A stretch of DNA of 64,000 nucleotides from NCBI GenBank assembly GCA_964652195.1, contig CAZZBB010000070.1, positions 1 through 64,000 on the forward strand, written 5' to 3'. Made by a program: the position numbers and the translations under genes. Below, piece after piece: positions 27,270 to 36,822 of this stretch; positions within the stretch are counted from its first letter, which is position 1, and the number at the start of each line of letters is the position of its first letter. The notes beneath the pieces are model-generated. The model did no database searches. It was not told the DNA's origin and worked only from the letters and a program-made list of their open reading frames with translations. Source of the DNA: MSPOR6 sp964652195. GTDB taxonomy: Bacteria; Poribacteria; WGA-4E; WGA-3G.

Positions 27270-28706
27270 ATGATGAAATCCTATTCTCTGTGTATGGTAT
27301 TCCTATTAATATTGTGCTTTACAGGTTGTGTTAGCATTCCAAAACACAATCAATTGCTTGATAAGCATTACGCCTATACAAGTGGAGAAGAACAAACAAC
27401 ACTTGATGAATGGCATGCATTGATTTCTGATTTTGAGAAATTACTTCAGGTTGATGCCAAAAATGAATCGGCAGATGATGTGCAGTTTGCTATTGCATCT
27501 TGTTGGGTTTGGTGTATTAAATCTGGAGATGCTGAAGCACCACAAAAGGCAATTTCAGCCTTTCGGAGATTAATTTATACGTACACAAACTCCCCACATT
27601 TACCTCAGGCACATTACTGGTTAGGTCGCTGCTATACATTAGTAGGCGATTCCGCCCGTGCTGCCCATCATTACCAAGTCGTAATTAACAGATATGCTAA
27701 TGCTGATGTTGCATCAGAAGCGAAGTTGGAATTGGGTAGATCGTATGTTCAACATGGATATAAAACCCGTGCTGAAACATTGTATGTCGACATCGTTGAA
27801 TCAGCATCCGTAAAAGAGGTAGTGACTATTGCATCTAAAGAGCTGAAAGAACTAAAAGGACAGAAGATAGAACCCAAACCTATAGAACAATCAATTAAAA
27901 CACCAGAAAAGACAAAACCAGAAACTAAACCTGCCCCAACTACCTCTAAACCAGAAACATTAACCCCAGGATCATTGACTCGTGAATTCGGATTGACTGC
28001 CAAAACGATTGTTATAGATGCTGGACACGGTGGTAAAGATCCAGGAGGGGTCGGTCCAGGTAATCTCAAAGAAAAACCAATTGCGCTTAGTATTTCAAAG
28101 AAAATAGGAGCGTTGTTATCGGCAAAAGGGTACACTGTTCTGTTAACGAGAGATACCGACCGATTTATCGAATTAAAAGAACGTACAGCATTTGCAACAA
28201 AACATAAAGCAGACCTATTTTTGAGCATTCATGCAAATGCAAGCGAAAATACGAAAGCTAACGGTATCGAGACATATTATTTAGATGTTACAAGTACGGA
28301 TAAGAATTCGGAACTTATCGCAGCCCGAGAAAATACCTACTCAGGATATAGTATACAAGAATTGGAATCCCTCTTAAAAGGTATTATAGTCGAGAGTAAG
28401 AGTAAAGACAGCCGTAGATTGGCACAACATGTTCAGCAGGAATTAGTCAATACGACTGGTGCTGCTGATCGCGGAGTTAAACACGCACGGTTTGTTGTTC
28501 TAATAGGTACAACTGTACCCGCGATTCTTATTGAAACAGGATTTATTACGAACCCTTCTGAAAGACAAAAACTCTTATCTGATACATATCAACAGAAGAT
28601 TGCTTCTGCAGTTGTACGCGGTATTGAAAAGTTCTTAGGGAGTCATGAACATATAAGTCATAAGAACTCACCTAACAATAGGTATTTGGCAGCCACGAAT
28701 CAATAG
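27270..28706 (+). CDS. N-acetylmuramoyl-L-alanine amidase lipoprotein (Amidase_3)
   Basis: The frame opens at 27225, but GAGGAG precedes the ATG pair at 27270, giving a lipoprotein signal with lipobox LCFTGC. After a TPR-like region (about 80-190) and a Pro/Lys/Thr linker, the last ~210 residues are a zinc amidase of the AmiC/LytC type: DAGHGGKDPGG, a Glu ligand in NLKEKPIAL, SIHANA and the catalytic glutamate in ILIETGFITNPSE. It cleaves the amide between N-acetylmuramic acid and the stem peptide of peptidoglycan, probably during cell division or remodelling, from the inner face of the outer membrane. The TPR-amidase fusion is less common than AMIN-amidase. Confidence 0.88.
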   Translation: MMKSYSLCMVFLLILCFTGCVSIPKHNQLLDKHYAYTSGEEQTTLDEWHALISDFEKLLQVDAKNESADDVQFAIASCWVWCIKSGDAEAPQKAISAFRRLIYTYTNSPHLPQAHYWLGRCYTLVGDSARAAHHYQVVINRYANADVASEAKLELGRSYVQHGYKTRAETLYVDIVESASVKEVVTIASKELKELKGQKIEPKPIEQSIKTPEKTKPETKPAPTTSKPETLTPGSLTREFGLTAKTIVIDAGHGGKDPGGVGPGNLKEKPIALSISKKIGALLSAKGYTVLLTRDTDRFIELKERTAFATKHKADLFLSIHANASENTKANGIETYYLDVTSTDKNSELIAARENTYSGYSIQELESLLKGIIVESKSKDSRRLAQHVQQELVNTTGAADRGVKHARFVVLIGTTVPAILIETGFITNPSERQKLLSDTYQQKIASAVVRGIEKFLGSHEHISHKNSPNNRYLAATNQ

Positions 28707-28753
28707 TTAAGCAAGTTTCAATATTAAATATTCACATTGTGCGTCAATAACGG

Positions 28754-28785
28754 GCGGGGAAACCCCGCCCTACGGGTTTGACACC
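28754..28785. repeat. GC-rich hairpin repeat
   Basis: CGGGCGGGG AAA CCCCGCCC forms a short strong stem in the spacer between the amidase and hydrolase genes, followed by TACGGG. It resembles an intergenic repeat unit rather than a terminator since no T-run follows. Confidence 0.6.
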
Positions 28786-28858
28786 TATCGAAAATCGAAA
28801 GATTATTATTTAATATTGCTTACGAAAGTAGTGAAACGAGATTAATAAGGAATAGGTT

Positions 28859-30898
28859 ATGTTGTATTCGTCCTTACAACGATGTCGTTCGTGGTTGAAA
28901 ACAATCCCAGCTAAAGTCATATCTCTCCACATCATAATATGCATTTTCCTTATTGGTTGGGTAGTCAGTGTATCCGCACAACAGGCAGATATTGCGATTT
29001 TGTTACCATCAACCGCATCTGGCATCTCCGAAGGTGATGTAAACTATGCCCGTTCTGTTAGCAAACGTTTTGTCCGTATGTTAAAAAGTATTGGATTTAC
29101 TGCTGATGAATTGGATGAATCTACAGCTGCAAGTGTAAATCGACTTCAGAATACGGCTTCGAATCCTTATAAATTGGTAATCCTACCGCTTAATCAGAAG
29201 ATCTCTTTAGATACTGTTCCATTACTTAAGAACTTTGTTGATGGAGGAGGCAAACTGTTTGTCACCTATAATCTCGCTGATGAAGTAGGAAGGATTTTGA
29301 ATATACGGAGTAAAAAATGGCTTCGTCGAGAATTCCCAGGGCAGTTCTCTACTATTCAATTCGATGCTCCTGAAGTTTTGGGATTGCCGAAATCTGTCAG
29401 ACAGGTTTCTTGGAATATTACGGTTGCTGAGGCAACAGATCCAACAACTAAGATAATTGGACATTGGTATAATTCTGATAATGAATCTACAGGGTATCCA
29501 GCATTTTTTATGGGGAATGCTGGTGTGTTTTTTAGTCATGTTTTCCTACCGGATGATATTCAAACAAAAACCCAACTTCTGGCAGCTCTGATTGGCTATA
29601 TGATACCTGAATTTCAGCATGCAATTGCAAAACGCGAATTGGATGCGTTGAATACTATTGGTCATATTAGTGATCTTGATTACTTATCAAAATTTGTGGG
29701 ATATGGAGGGGTATCGGAGGCGAAACAGGCTTTACATTCTGGAAAAACATTGTCTATTCAGGCTCGAACAGATTATGCCGAAAAGAAATATCATGCTTCA
29801 ATGACTACATCCCGTCATAGTCGAAAAGAATTAGCAAAAGCATACAATCTATCTCATTTAAGCGATACAACTGAAGGTCGTGCCTTCTGGAACCATTCTG
29901 GACTCGGTGCGTATCCTGGTGATTGGGAACGTTCAGTGAAGGAGTTGGCTGCTGCTGGGATGAATATGATTTTGCCGAATATGGCTTGGGGTGGCATTGC
30001 ACACTATGATAGCAGTGTTTTACCACAAAGCAGTAAATTCACACAATATGGGGACCAGATACAACAGTGTGTTGAAGCAGCAAAAAAATATAATTTAGAA
30101 GTACATGTATGGAAAATAACATGGAATTTAGAAGGCGCTCCAGAGGATTTTGTAAAAAACCTACAAGAATCTGGACGGACACAGGTCTCTTCAAGTGGTA
30201 ATCCACTGAATTGGTTATGTCCATCACATCCAGATAATGTAAAGTTGGAACTGGATAGTATTATGGAAATCGTTCAAAAGTACGATGTTGATGGAATCCA
30301 TCTCGATTATATCCGTTATCCTGGGAGTCATGCATGTTTCTGCCAAGAATGTCGTAAAAGATTCCTGCTTTCATCAAGAATTAATGTTCAAGACTGGCCT
30401 GAATCCGTGCTACCGAGAACAGGACAATACAGTAAAGCCTTTATTGACTGGCGTGTAGAGCAGATAACACGTTTAGTACGTCTAATCCATAAACGGATCC
30501 GTAAGGTAAAATCGGGGATAAAACTTTCGACTGCAGTGTTCGGTGGGTATCCTTCTTGTGTCACTTCTATTGGACAGGATTGGATTTCCTGGGCAAAGGC
30601 TGGATATATTGATTTTGTTTGTCCAATGAATTATACTGAAGACAACAAGTACTTTACCGATCTCTTAGAAAATCAACTTGCTTTGATGCCTAAAGGTGTT
30701 GCTATTTATCCTGGTATTGGTGCAACTGCGTCTAATTCCATTCTAACCCCTGACGGAGTGGTAGGTCAGATTCATCTTGTTCGATTCTTAGGGGCTTCTG
30801 GTTGGTGTGTCTTTAATTATTCATCGAATATATCAAATACAATCCTTCCTGCCATTGAATTAAGTGTCGGTAAAAAAAAGGCAACACCAGTTCATTAG
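28859..30898 (+). CDS. Secreted family-10-like glycosyl hydrolase (GHL10)
   Basis: Residues 1-40 contain a signal peptide ending VSVSA. Residues ~41-240 look like a glutamine-amidotransferase-type (ThuA-like) domain with VDGGGKLFVTYN. Residues ~320-670 form a GHL10/DUF187 TIM barrel: REFxH-like opening here GRAFWNHSG, ELAAAGMNMILPNMAWGG, VHVWKITWN, DVDGIHLDYIRYPGSHACFC and PMNYTEDN. The Asp and Glu-type positions of the barrel agree with a polysaccharide hydrolase; the substrate is unknown. The next gene on this strand is a sulfatase, which would fit degradation of a sulfated glycan, but a repeat-rich spacer separates them. Confidence 0.85.
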   Translation: MLYSSLQRCRSWLKTIPAKVISLHIIICIFLIGWVVSVSAQQADIAILLPSTASGISEGDVNYARSVSKRFVRMLKSIGFTADELDESTAASVNRLQNTASNPYKLVILPLNQKISLDTVPLLKNFVDGGGKLFVTYNLADEVGRILNIRSKKWLRREFPGQFSTIQFDAPEVLGLPKSVRQVSWNITVAEATDPTTKIIGHWYNSDNESTGYPAFFMGNAGVFFSHVFLPDDIQTKTQLLAALIGYMIPEFQHAIAKRELDALNTIGHISDLDYLSKFVGYGGVSEAKQALHSGKTLSIQARTDYAEKKYHASMTTSRHSRKELAKAYNLSHLSDTTEGRAFWNHSGLGAYPGDWERSVKELAAAGMNMILPNMAWGGIAHYDSSVLPQSSKFTQYGDQIQQCVEAAKKYNLEVHVWKITWNLEGAPEDFVKNLQESGRTQVSSSGNPLNWLCPSHPDNVKLELDSIMEIVQKYDVDGIHLDYIRYPGSHACFCQECRKRFLLSSRINVQDWPESVLPRTGQYSKAFIDWRVEQITRLVRLIHKRIRKVKSGIKLSTAVFGGYPSCVTSIGQDWISWAKAGYIDFVCPMNYTEDNKYFTDLLENQLALMPKGVAIYPGIGATASNSILTPDGVVGQIHLVRFLGASGWCVFNYSSNISNTILPAIELSVGKKKATPVH

Positions 30899-30945
30899 AA
30901 CACCGTCATTAATTCATAATACATCAACAAGGAATAATTATTATA

Positions 30946-31100
30946 ATACCATTTCTAATTGATAATATAACATTATTCGGTAGTTCCAGTAGAGGAACGA
31001 AACCAGATAGGATAGACACAATCAACACGTGTCCAAATCAACGCCAAATGCGCGTATGGCATTTGTCGGGTTTCGTACCTCTACCCGACCTACGAAAAGA
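30946..31100. repeat. Composite repeat: left TIR plus GGAACGAAACC unit
   Basis: Starts with ATACCATTTCTAATTGATA, the left terminus of the TIR family. It continues into GGAACGAAACC ... GGGTTTCGTACC, an inverted pair, and ends CCCGACCTACGAAA, a variant of the unit near 25430 and 26810. No right TIR is clear. Confidence 0.65.
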
Positions 31101-31170
31101 AATTATATTGGTACGAACAATTCGTTTTTATGAGATAGACTGTACATACTTTTAAGGAGGATACTGCAGT

Positions 31171-32640
31171 ATGGCTCAACAACCTAATATCTTATTTCTA
31201 ATGAGTGATGAACATAGTCCTCATGCCATCGGATGTGAAGGTAATGATATTGTACAGACACCGAATTTAGATTGTCTTGCTAAATCTGGCACTTACTTTG
31301 ATGCAGCATACTGCCAATTCCCACTTTGCACTCCTTCACGCATGTGTATGCTAACAGGAAAATATGCTCATCGATGTTCAGCTTGGAATAACGGTTCAAT
31401 TCTATATCCCGAACATCTCACGATGCCTGCACATTTTGTCCAACATGGGTATAGTACTGCTCTCGTTGGGAAGATGCATTTTGGTGGGATAGAACAACAT
31501 AACGGATTCGAATCCAGACCATACGGCGACCTAAGAGGACGTGCAGGACATCAACGTGATCCACTACAAGGAAATATGGGTGGCAACCGGGGTCGTACCC
31601 GAGGTGCTGGTGTCACTGAAATTCCGTCAAGCCTTCTGCAGGAAAGGGTGGTCAATGAGGAAACAATCGAATATTTACGATCTCATCCTACAAACAAACC
31701 GTGGTTTCTCCTTGCAAGTTATAGTCGTCCACATTTCCCATTAACTGCTCCAAAGAGATTAATCGATAAATACTACCCTGATAACATTGACATGCCTGAT
31801 ATACCATCTGGACATCTTGAAAATACACACAAGTATGCGAAGAGTTTACGGGAGCATTTCAATACGAACGATATGCCAGAAGAAGAAACTCGTAAAGCAC
31901 GAGCGATATACTATGCTTGCTGTGAATTTCTTGATGAGTGTATCGGGGATCTGTTGACGATTTTGGAACGGGATGGTTTGTTAGACAACACAATTATCGT
32001 TTATACCACAGATCATGGTGAAATGGCAGGTGAACATGGACAATGGTGGAAATCCAGCTATTATGAAGCTGCTGCACGTGTCCCACTGATTATATACGAT
32101 AACCGATCAGAAGATTCACTCGGCAGGCGCGTGGAATCTCCTGTAGAATTAAATGATCTTTATCCAACATTATGTTCCAAGGCAGGTATCCCCACACCGG
32201 AGGGTTTGGATGGATCGGATCTATCTAAACTGATGTCCGGCAATTCAGACGGTTGGCGGGATACCGCTATTAGCGAATACTGGTCAAATCAAACATCAAG
32301 TCCTATGCGGATGTTGAGAACACCTCGTTACAAGTATGTTGCTTTTCCTGAAGATGAATCCATCATTTTTGATTTAGAAAATGATCCTGGTGAATTTGAG
32401 AATATTGCGGGAAAACCTGAACATCGCGAATTAGAAGAAACATTACATGAACAACTTATGGCAGATTTTTCATGGGATGATGTTCAGAAACAGAAGGATA
32501 TCGATCAAGAACGTAGTAAAGAATTCAAGGAACCGTGGGGTGGTGGAACACCAAATCAATATACATTACCAGATGGCAGAATTGTTGATGCAGAACTCTG
32601 TCTTTATAACCCTGTTCTCCGTGATGAAACTGACGAGTAA
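31171..32640 (+). CDS. Type I sulfatase
   Basis: A formylglycine-dependent arylsulfatase-fold enzyme. The maturation site CTPSR has Cys53, which must be converted by a formylglycine-generating enzyme that is not in this window. Metal-binding Asp13 lies in MSDEHSP, and later TDHGEMAGEHG holds the second metal site. The C-terminal domain (FDLENDPGEFENIA) is typical. Length 489 is normal. AAGGAGG precedes the ATG. There is no signal peptide, so it acts in the cytosol or is exported another way. It most resembles choline-sulfatase or iduronate-sulfatase types; the substrate is not determined. Sulfatases are numerous in Poribacteria. Confidence 0.93.
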   Translation: MAQQPNILFLMSDEHSPHAIGCEGNDIVQTPNLDCLAKSGTYFDAAYCQFPLCTPSRMCMLTGKYAHRCSAWNNGSILYPEHLTMPAHFVQHGYSTALVGKMHFGGIEQHNGFESRPYGDLRGRAGHQRDPLQGNMGGNRGRTRGAGVTEIPSSLLQERVVNEETIEYLRSHPTNKPWFLLASYSRPHFPLTAPKRLIDKYYPDNIDMPDIPSGHLENTHKYAKSLREHFNTNDMPEEETRKARAIYYACCEFLDECIGDLLTILERDGLLDNTIIVYTTDHGEMAGEHGQWWKSSYYEAAARVPLIIYDNRSEDSLGRRVESPVELNDLYPTLCSKAGIPTPEGLDGSDLSKLMSGNSDGWRDTAISEYWSNQTSSPMRMLRTPRYKYVAFPEDESIIFDLENDPGEFENIAGKPEHRELEETLHEQLMADFSWDDVQKQKDIDQERSKEFKEPWGGGTPNQYTLPDGRIVDAELCLYNPVLRDETDE

Positions 32641-32744
32641 TTTAGTGCTGTATGATAAAAGGTCTCACGTTTAGCAATGACAATGCCTTCTACACGCAGA
32701 CACTACCTTATAGGACCTATGCAAAATCTCTTTCCTGCAGAATC

Positions 32745-32782
32745 GGAGGGATGGAAGGGTGGAAGGCAGGTTCCATCCCTCC
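32745..32782. repeat. Perfect 12-bp hairpin between convergent genes
   Basis: GGAGGGATGGAA and TTCCATCCCTCC are exact reverse complements around a 14-base loop. It lies between the sulfatase and the convergent TolB-like gene, but lacks T-runs, and ATGGAAGGGTGGAAG-like strings recur near 26120, 26460 and 59325, so it is best seen as a dispersed repeat. CATCCGAATATTCGCTTTCTGCGTAAG just after it matches the element near 54500. Confidence 0.65.
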
Positions 32783-32824
32783 CATCTTTCCATCCGAATA
32801 TTCGCTTTCTGCGTAAGCCATGAT

Positions 32825-33823
32825 TTACATGAGCTCCTTGAGCTGCCCCCACCGAATAAGCTGCTTCTCCATAGGTGAAACAGATAGATCTTTGTCACTT
32901 ATCCAATCTGGCGACCAATCGTCTTCCAGATCGTTTGTGATATTGGTAATTTTATCATTTGAAAGGTTATACCGGTAAATCTCGATTTGACGATCCGGGG
33001 CAGCATGTTCTTCTGCAGCAATCAACACCTGTTTCCCGTTGTCCACCCAGCAAACGTCATGTATTAACCATTCTTGAGGTGTTATTAATACCCGGCGATC
33101 TCTGGCACCATGTTTCTGGATCACAACGTTGCTGGACTTCAGTTTAAATGCTACTGCATCTGGAACGAATCGTGCTTCAAAATACAAGACTGATTTACTA
33201 TCTGGCGACCATCTCGGTGAATAACGCATCCAGTCGTCAACAGGAACAAGTGGGTGCTGTCGTGTACCATCAGCATTCATGACATAGATCGTTGTAAGTC
33301 CACCCGGCGGTTTTCCCTGTCGGTAGGCGATGTATTTACCATCTGGAGACCAGGATGGATTCGCAGCCCATTCTCGTAAGGCTTGGTTGTGGGTTAGTTG
33401 CCGAATTTCTCGGGTGAAGATGTATATCACATAAATATTTAAATCATTGTTCCGGTCACTTGAAAATGCAATGTGACGTCCATCCGGTGCCCATGAAGGT
33501 TCAGTAGAATGTACATCATCGTCAGTGAGCTGCTCCAGATTACTGCCGTCTCTATCAATTACGAATAGTTCATAACGTAGATTACGCGGGTGCTCAGCCA
33601 CATTTCTCTGAAACGCAATACGTTTTCCATCTGGAGACCAGGCAGGATTACCATCCTTTCCAGGACGTTGGATAAACGTGAGTCTTTGCACATTCCCACC
33701 ATCATCCATCACATAGATGTTGTTACCACCATCACGTTGGGATATGAAAACGATTTTCGCTGTGATTAGACTCGGCATAAATAACAATAGACAGCAGATG
33801 AATAAACTTTTTCGTATTGTCAT
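32825..33823 (-). CDS. Exported TolB-like beta-propeller protein
   Basis: Residues 1-23 are a signal peptide. Repeats of the PD40 type follow: PAWSPDGKRIAFQ, PSWAPDGRHIAFSSD, PSWSPDGKYIAYRQ, PRWSPDSKSVLYFE. It is a periplasmic six-bladed propeller, paralogous to 23913-24941 and sharing its C-terminal DWISDKDLSVSP. The ATG follows GAGGG. Ligand and partner are unknown. Confidence 0.83.
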   Translation of the reverse strand: MTIRKSLFICCLLLFMPSLITAKIVFISQRDGGNNIYVMDDGGNVQRLTFIQRPGKDGNPAWSPDGKRIAFQRNVAEHPRNLRYELFVIDRDGSNLEQLTDDDVHSTEPSWAPDGRHIAFSSDRNNDLNIYVIYIFTREIRQLTHNQALREWAANPSWSPDGKYIAYRQGKPPGGLTTIYVMNADGTRQHPLVPVDDWMRYSPRWSPDSKSVLYFEARFVPDAVAFKLKSSNVVIQKHGARDRRVLITPQEWLIHDVCWVDNGKQVLIAAEEHAAPDRQIEIYRYNLSNDKITNITNDLEDDWSPDWISDKDLSVSPMEKQLIRWGQLKELM

Positions 33824-34240
33824 TGTTATACCCTCTACTCATCCGGAACCGGATCATGATCAAATTCATACTCGACAGTTACTTGGCAAGAATCTACCTC
33901 GTTTGCTTTTCCTGTATCAACATTTTTGGTAGGGACGATATGTTATGTTACAATATCCGATATTTGTGAAAATAACAAAAACAATTAGTTAACTGGCACA
34001 AGTCGTTAATATATGAAATCTTTACTTTTATATTATTAAAGACTGAAAATTAGGTTGAAAAGGGTGCATAAAATGAATAGTACTTACACAGTTATTTCTA
34101 TAGATGAATGCACATGATTACCTATAACATTTATAGGGTCGTGGCAGTCTTGATGTTCTTCGTGCGTATCTGCCCAAAACGACAGAGGTGAAAAGTAGAA
34201 TAAGTCTGATGGTAAACGTGTCTTGTTTCAATAGTCCTCC
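33824..34240. other. Non-coding interval
   Basis: About 400 AT-rich bases between the TolB-like and WD40 genes. I see no gene; a short palindrome CATCCGGAACCGGATCATG near 33840 is the only structure noted. Confidence 0.5.
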
Positions 34241-36232
34241 TCAGGTATTTTGCAAGTAAGGTTTCAAATCCCACAAATAGATAACACCATCAAAACCACC
34301 ACTTGCCAAGATAGTACTATCTGGTGAAAACGCAAGACATTGTATATCTGTCGGATGTCCCAGAAAAGTGGCGATGTTTTCACCAGTGTTAATATCACAT
34401 AACCGAACGGGAACCTTCTCTAAACCCGATTTCCAAACTTCACCGTATGCCAAATACTGACCACAAGGAGAGATCTCTATCGGATCTATACGGGCATAAT
34501 TTGTGTGTATTGTCACGTGTGCTTCACTCTGTTGAAAATCCCAGACAAGTATCCTGCCATAAGAATAATATCCTGCAATTAAATTCCCACAAGGAAAAAA
34601 AGCTATGGGAAAAAAATCAGAATCCTCAAATTTACCGATTTCTTCCCCGCATATCACATCCCACAGACACTTTACTTCATCATCTGTGCTGAGAAGTCGT
34701 GTGCCATCCGGACTGAATCTCACATAGCAGATACAATCTGTATGTTTCCCTCTGAATATGTGTTGCATCTGTCCGCGTGCAACATCCCATACATAGACTG
34801 CACCATTTTCAGGGTCATTTTTCTCCCAGTACTCAGAATCCGTTCCGTTCCCACAGGCAAGTAGGTTCGTGGCTGGGTCGTATGCCATTGCACGTTGAAA
34901 AGGTAATTCTCCAGGGATTGTTAGTTCGGTTATCGGTTCACTTTGTCCAATTTCCCACAGATTCAGGGTATTGCTCCAAAAGAGAGATTCTCCGGGAGGA
35001 TATCCAGTTGCATAAAATTTTCCAGTCTCGGTGTCCGAATAAACGGCAACGATATGACAACGCGGCTCTGTTACAATACGTTGCGGACGATCGGTTGTAA
35101 CATCCCATAGAATGACGCCACCAAATTGACGATACCCCGCACAGAGTGTTTTTCCATCAGATGAAAATACCAGAGAATGTAGATCGCCAAGTTCCCACGG
35201 CAGTATTGAGAAGTTTTCTGTGTTTCCCACCGTCTTGACTCGGACTTCAAAATCACTAAGGAGTGCAAGATGTGTACCGTTGGAGAAGTGAATAGGATAA
35301 ATTTCTGCATTATAGTAATTTCTTTCATGAAAAGTATACAACGTCTTTTGCTGTACGACATCCCACACAGTGATTGTGCAGTGATCGTGAGAGACACCTA
35401 CTGTCCGAAGGGTGCCATCGGGTGCGTATGAGATGTCCTTCCAATCATCACCCGACGATGGATACGTCTGTTGCACCTGCCAGGTAGTAGTCTCCCATAC
35501 TTGCACAGTCCCCTTCACACCTCCCGCAGCAAGGAAATGACCACAAGGTGAAAAACTGAGCGAGTGTATCCCTTCGGGATATCCAGTGAGGCGAATGATG
35601 CGTTCACCGAGTGTTATATCCCAGACGCTGATAAAATCAGACCAATGTGACGAGGCCAAGAGGTAATCGTCAGGAGAAAACGTAAAGGCACCACTGAAAT
35701 CCCAATGGAATCCGTTGTCAGGCCAGCCATCTATGCTACATAACGCAATGTCTTCAGCAGGTAATTCCAGCTCTGCATATAATCTACCGGTTAACGACTC
35801 ATAGATGTCAACGATAAAGCTTCCATTTCGACTCACAGAAAGCCATTGTCCTGAGGGAGAAAAACAGAGACTGCCTAAATAATTTTGAGGTGGATCATCC
35901 CGCAACCTTGCAGGATATGCCATGACAGCGATACATTTCTGTCTTGGCATATTCCATATCTTAATAACCTCTTTCCCATCTTTGTCACTGTTTTTCACTG
36001 CCAACAAGGGTTGACTTGAACAGAGGGTGATGTCGTCAACCATGCCTCGTTCCGTTTCAAACAACGTAACGGGCTGGCGTGTGGTGAGGTCATACCACCA
36101 CACGCCAGCAGCAGTACCAATTGCCAAAAACGTTCCATCGGCGGAAACAGCTAAATCAATTAAGATTCCCTGTCCATAACGGGCAATAGCGTCCTGTGGG
36201 AGTTCCCAAACAGTGAAATTGTTTTTATTCAT
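34241..36232 (-). CDS. Cytosolic WD40-repeat protein
   Basis: A protein of about 663 residues made almost entirely of WD40 blades. Typical strands include LCFSPSGQWLSVS, SLSFSPCGHFLAAGG with VQVWETTTWQ, VRFSPDGTRLL, and the last blade LAFSPDSTILASGGFDGVIYLWDL. No signal peptide or other domain is seen. WD40 proteins of this size probably form two propellers that act as a scaffold. Starts at 36250 (TTG) and 36232 (ATG) are both possible; I use the ATG. No functional partner is adjacent. Confidence 0.83.
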   Translation of the reverse strand: MNKNNFTVWELPQDAIARYGQGILIDLAVSADGTFLAIGTAAGVWWYDLTTRQPVTLFETERGMVDDITLCSSQPLLAVKNSDKDGKEVIKIWNMPRQKCIAVMAYPARLRDDPPQNYLGSLCFSPSGQWLSVSRNGSFIVDIYESLTGRLYAELELPAEDIALCSIDGWPDNGFHWDFSGAFTFSPDDYLLASSHWSDFISVWDITLGERIIRLTGYPEGIHSLSFSPCGHFLAAGGVKGTVQVWETTTWQVQQTYPSSGDDWKDISYAPDGTLRTVGVSHDHCTITVWDVVQQKTLYTFHERNYYNAEIYPIHFSNGTHLALLSDFEVRVKTVGNTENFSILPWELGDLHSLVFSSDGKTLCAGYRQFGGVILWDVTTDRPQRIVTEPRCHIVAVYSDTETGKFYATGYPPGESLFWSNTLNLWEIGQSEPITELTIPGELPFQRAMAYDPATNLLACGNGTDSEYWEKNDPENGAVYVWDVARGQMQHIFRGKHTDCICYVRFSPDGTRLLSTDDEVKCLWDVICGEEIGKFEDSDFFPIAFFPCGNLIAGYYSYGRILVWDFQQSEAHVTIHTNYARIDPIEISPCGQYLAYGEVWKSGLEKVPVRLCDINTGENIATFLGHPTDIQCLAFSPDSTILASGGFDGVIYLWDLKPYLQNT

Positions 36233-36250
36233 ACAACTTGCAAGCGACAA

Positions 36251-36822
36251 TTCCTTTGATTACATTTATATGCAACATACTACGTGATTACTTATCAATT
36301 AAGTATGGGCAACTACAATTTATACCAATTCTGATATATCACGACTCTCTATTGTAGTATAAACTTTTAATTTGTGCTACAAAACACTTCATTTATAGCT
36401 ATTGCTAATGGAACAAAAATTAATAGAAATGGTATAAGGAAAAATCCGCGTTTATAGATGCGTTTGAACTCAAGAGATCTCATGTGAGCCTTCTAACAGC
36501 AGCAGAAAATGTTGTTTCTCACATCAAATGATGTGTGATCTGCAATCTCTTCTGTTTCCGTTAACGTAACAAGTATACCACACTTTGTGAAAAACTACCG
36601 AATTAACAAGCATTGAAAGATTCTCCAATGCAACAACAAAAGCCTGCGACGAGGCAAAGCCAGCGTGCAGGCGCGAAAATACCACAAATTCGTTTGCATT
36701 GTGCCTTGCGAAAATCAGGAACTTTTGCTAACATTTTGTAACCATGGTGAATGCTAAATAGCATACATACCGTTGATTCGAATTCCCTTATTTGAATTGA
36801 ATACTTCCTATGGAAATAATAT
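36251..36822. repeat. Repeat-bearing spacer with degenerate TIR copy
   Basis: 36322-36435 starts TATACCAATTCT and ends AATAGAAATGGTATAAG, a degenerate member of the TIR family with a GTGCTACAAA core. A unit resembling GTAACCATGGTGAATG ... CATACCGTTGATTC is at about 36738-36780. No gene is visible. Confidence 0.7.
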